Source: Bacteroidota bacterium (lineage in GTDB: Bacteria; Bacteroidota; Bacteroidia; Chitinophagales; BACL12). From it: 64,000 nucleotides of DNA. Position 1 is the stretch's first letter. Every line of letters starts with the position of its first letter. Location: the NCBI GenBank assembly GCA_016706865.1, contig JADJIS010000003.1, positions 992,001 through 1,056,000 on the forward strand. Direction: 5' to 3'. Shown here piece after piece: positions 63,622-64,000 of this stretch. Position numbers and translations under genes: made by a program. Under the pieces are notes generated by a model. It was given only the letters and a program-made list of their open reading frames with translations, was not told where the DNA came from and did not search any database.

Positions 63622-64000
63622 ATGAAAGAGTTAAATGCAGAAACATTCCTAATTGAACATTTAATACATGAAAAAAAATACCGTGATATTGCAGCGGAGT
63701 ATGGCGTTCCAACATCTCAACTTACACAATGGTGGGATGAAGAATCGCATCTAAGAATGGTAATTGCCAAATCAAACATTTTATTTAATTCAAGATCAAC
63801 AGGAGCCCTAGAAGGAAAATACGAAAACAATTTTTTAAACAAGGAGGATTTTTATGATTGGTATAAAGTTCAATCTAGAGTATGTGCATATTGTGGAATT
63901 TCTGAAGAGAAGTTGGCAATAATTTTTGATTATGAAAAAGGATCATTAAAAACAAAACGTGGACGTGGTAAATCACTAGAACTTGATAGAGTGGACAGCA
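63622..64000 (+). CDS. HTH-HNH endonuclease, partial (cut by the window end)
   Basis: The open frame from the ATG at 63622 has no stop before the window end (126 codons). Residues 18-40 look like a helix-turn-helix ('YRDIAAEYGVPTSQLTQWWDE'). A CxxC pair (Cys88, Cys91) in 'RVCAYCGISEEKL' and 'GKSLELDRVDS' at 117-126 are the first half of an HNH nuclease of the type 'CxxCG...LExDRxDN'. The catalytic His/Asn part and the second CxxC would lie beyond 64000. It is the last visible gene of the WYL-led cluster. Confidence 0.75.
   Translation, partial: MKELNAETFLIEHLIHEKKYRDIAAEYGVPTSQLTQWWDEESHLRMVIAKSNILFNSRSTGALEGKYENNFLNKEDFYDWYKVQSRVCAYCGISEEKLAIIFDYEKGSLKTKRGRGKSLELDRVDS

Overview
The window comes from an AT-rich member of the Bacteroidota. 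The evidence is the number of secreted proteins ending in type IX secretion (T9SS) sorting domains: type A 'PNP...' tails and type B gliding-motility-associated tails with an 'AFSPNxDGxND' motif. A miaB / sigma-54-type regulator / lptE / secG gene order and promoter boxes of the TAnnTTTG type agree with this. Intergenic DNA is full of degenerate short-word repeats. No rRNA, tRNA, CRISPR array or transposase gene was recognised.

Layout. 1-10.7 kb: T9SS cargo. This includes a MopE-repeat protein, an SGNH-like secreted protein, and three tandem paralogous type B surface proteins behind a small exported protein. 10.8-18 kb: an RND/MMPL exporter, a lipoprotein with a multicopper-oxidase-fold Tat protein that has lost most copper ligands, a CapA-like phosphatase and a DUF4294 protein whose 3' end seeds a tandem repeat. 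18.4-28.6 kb: a second MopE-repeat T9SS protein; the minus-strand cluster miaB, sigma-54-type regulator, lptE, TPR-like protein, secG; an array of structured inverted repeats; and a signal peptidase I gene broken by an apparent one-base deletion. 29-40 kb: a Nudix hydrolase, an SBBP/PKD surface protein, an LVIVD lipoprotein, a phosphoesterase and an aldehyde dehydrogenase. 40-56 kb: mostly housekeeping genes (aspartate aminotransferase, rfaE1 kinase, MacB-type permease and a separate ATPase, queA, PduO-type adenosyltransferase, gatC, trpS, deoxynucleoside kinase, class V aminotransferase, pepD), separated by repeat-rich gaps. 56-59 kb: a HIRAN protein, an erythromycin-esterase-like lipoprotein and an ApaH-like phosphatase.

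The most interesting part is the right end (59.1-64 kb, running off the window). A compact plus-strand cluster encodes a WYL-domain regulator, a soluble protein joining a Clp/Hsp100-type AAA+ module to an FtsH-type (M41) zinc protease, a Cas4-like Fe-S/PD-(D/E)XK plus DEDD nuclease (DUF2779), and the start of an HTH-HNH nuclease. A WYL regulator, an unfoldase-protease and two nucleases together look like a defence or stress-response system. I do not recognise this combination as a described one; the functional assignment is inference.
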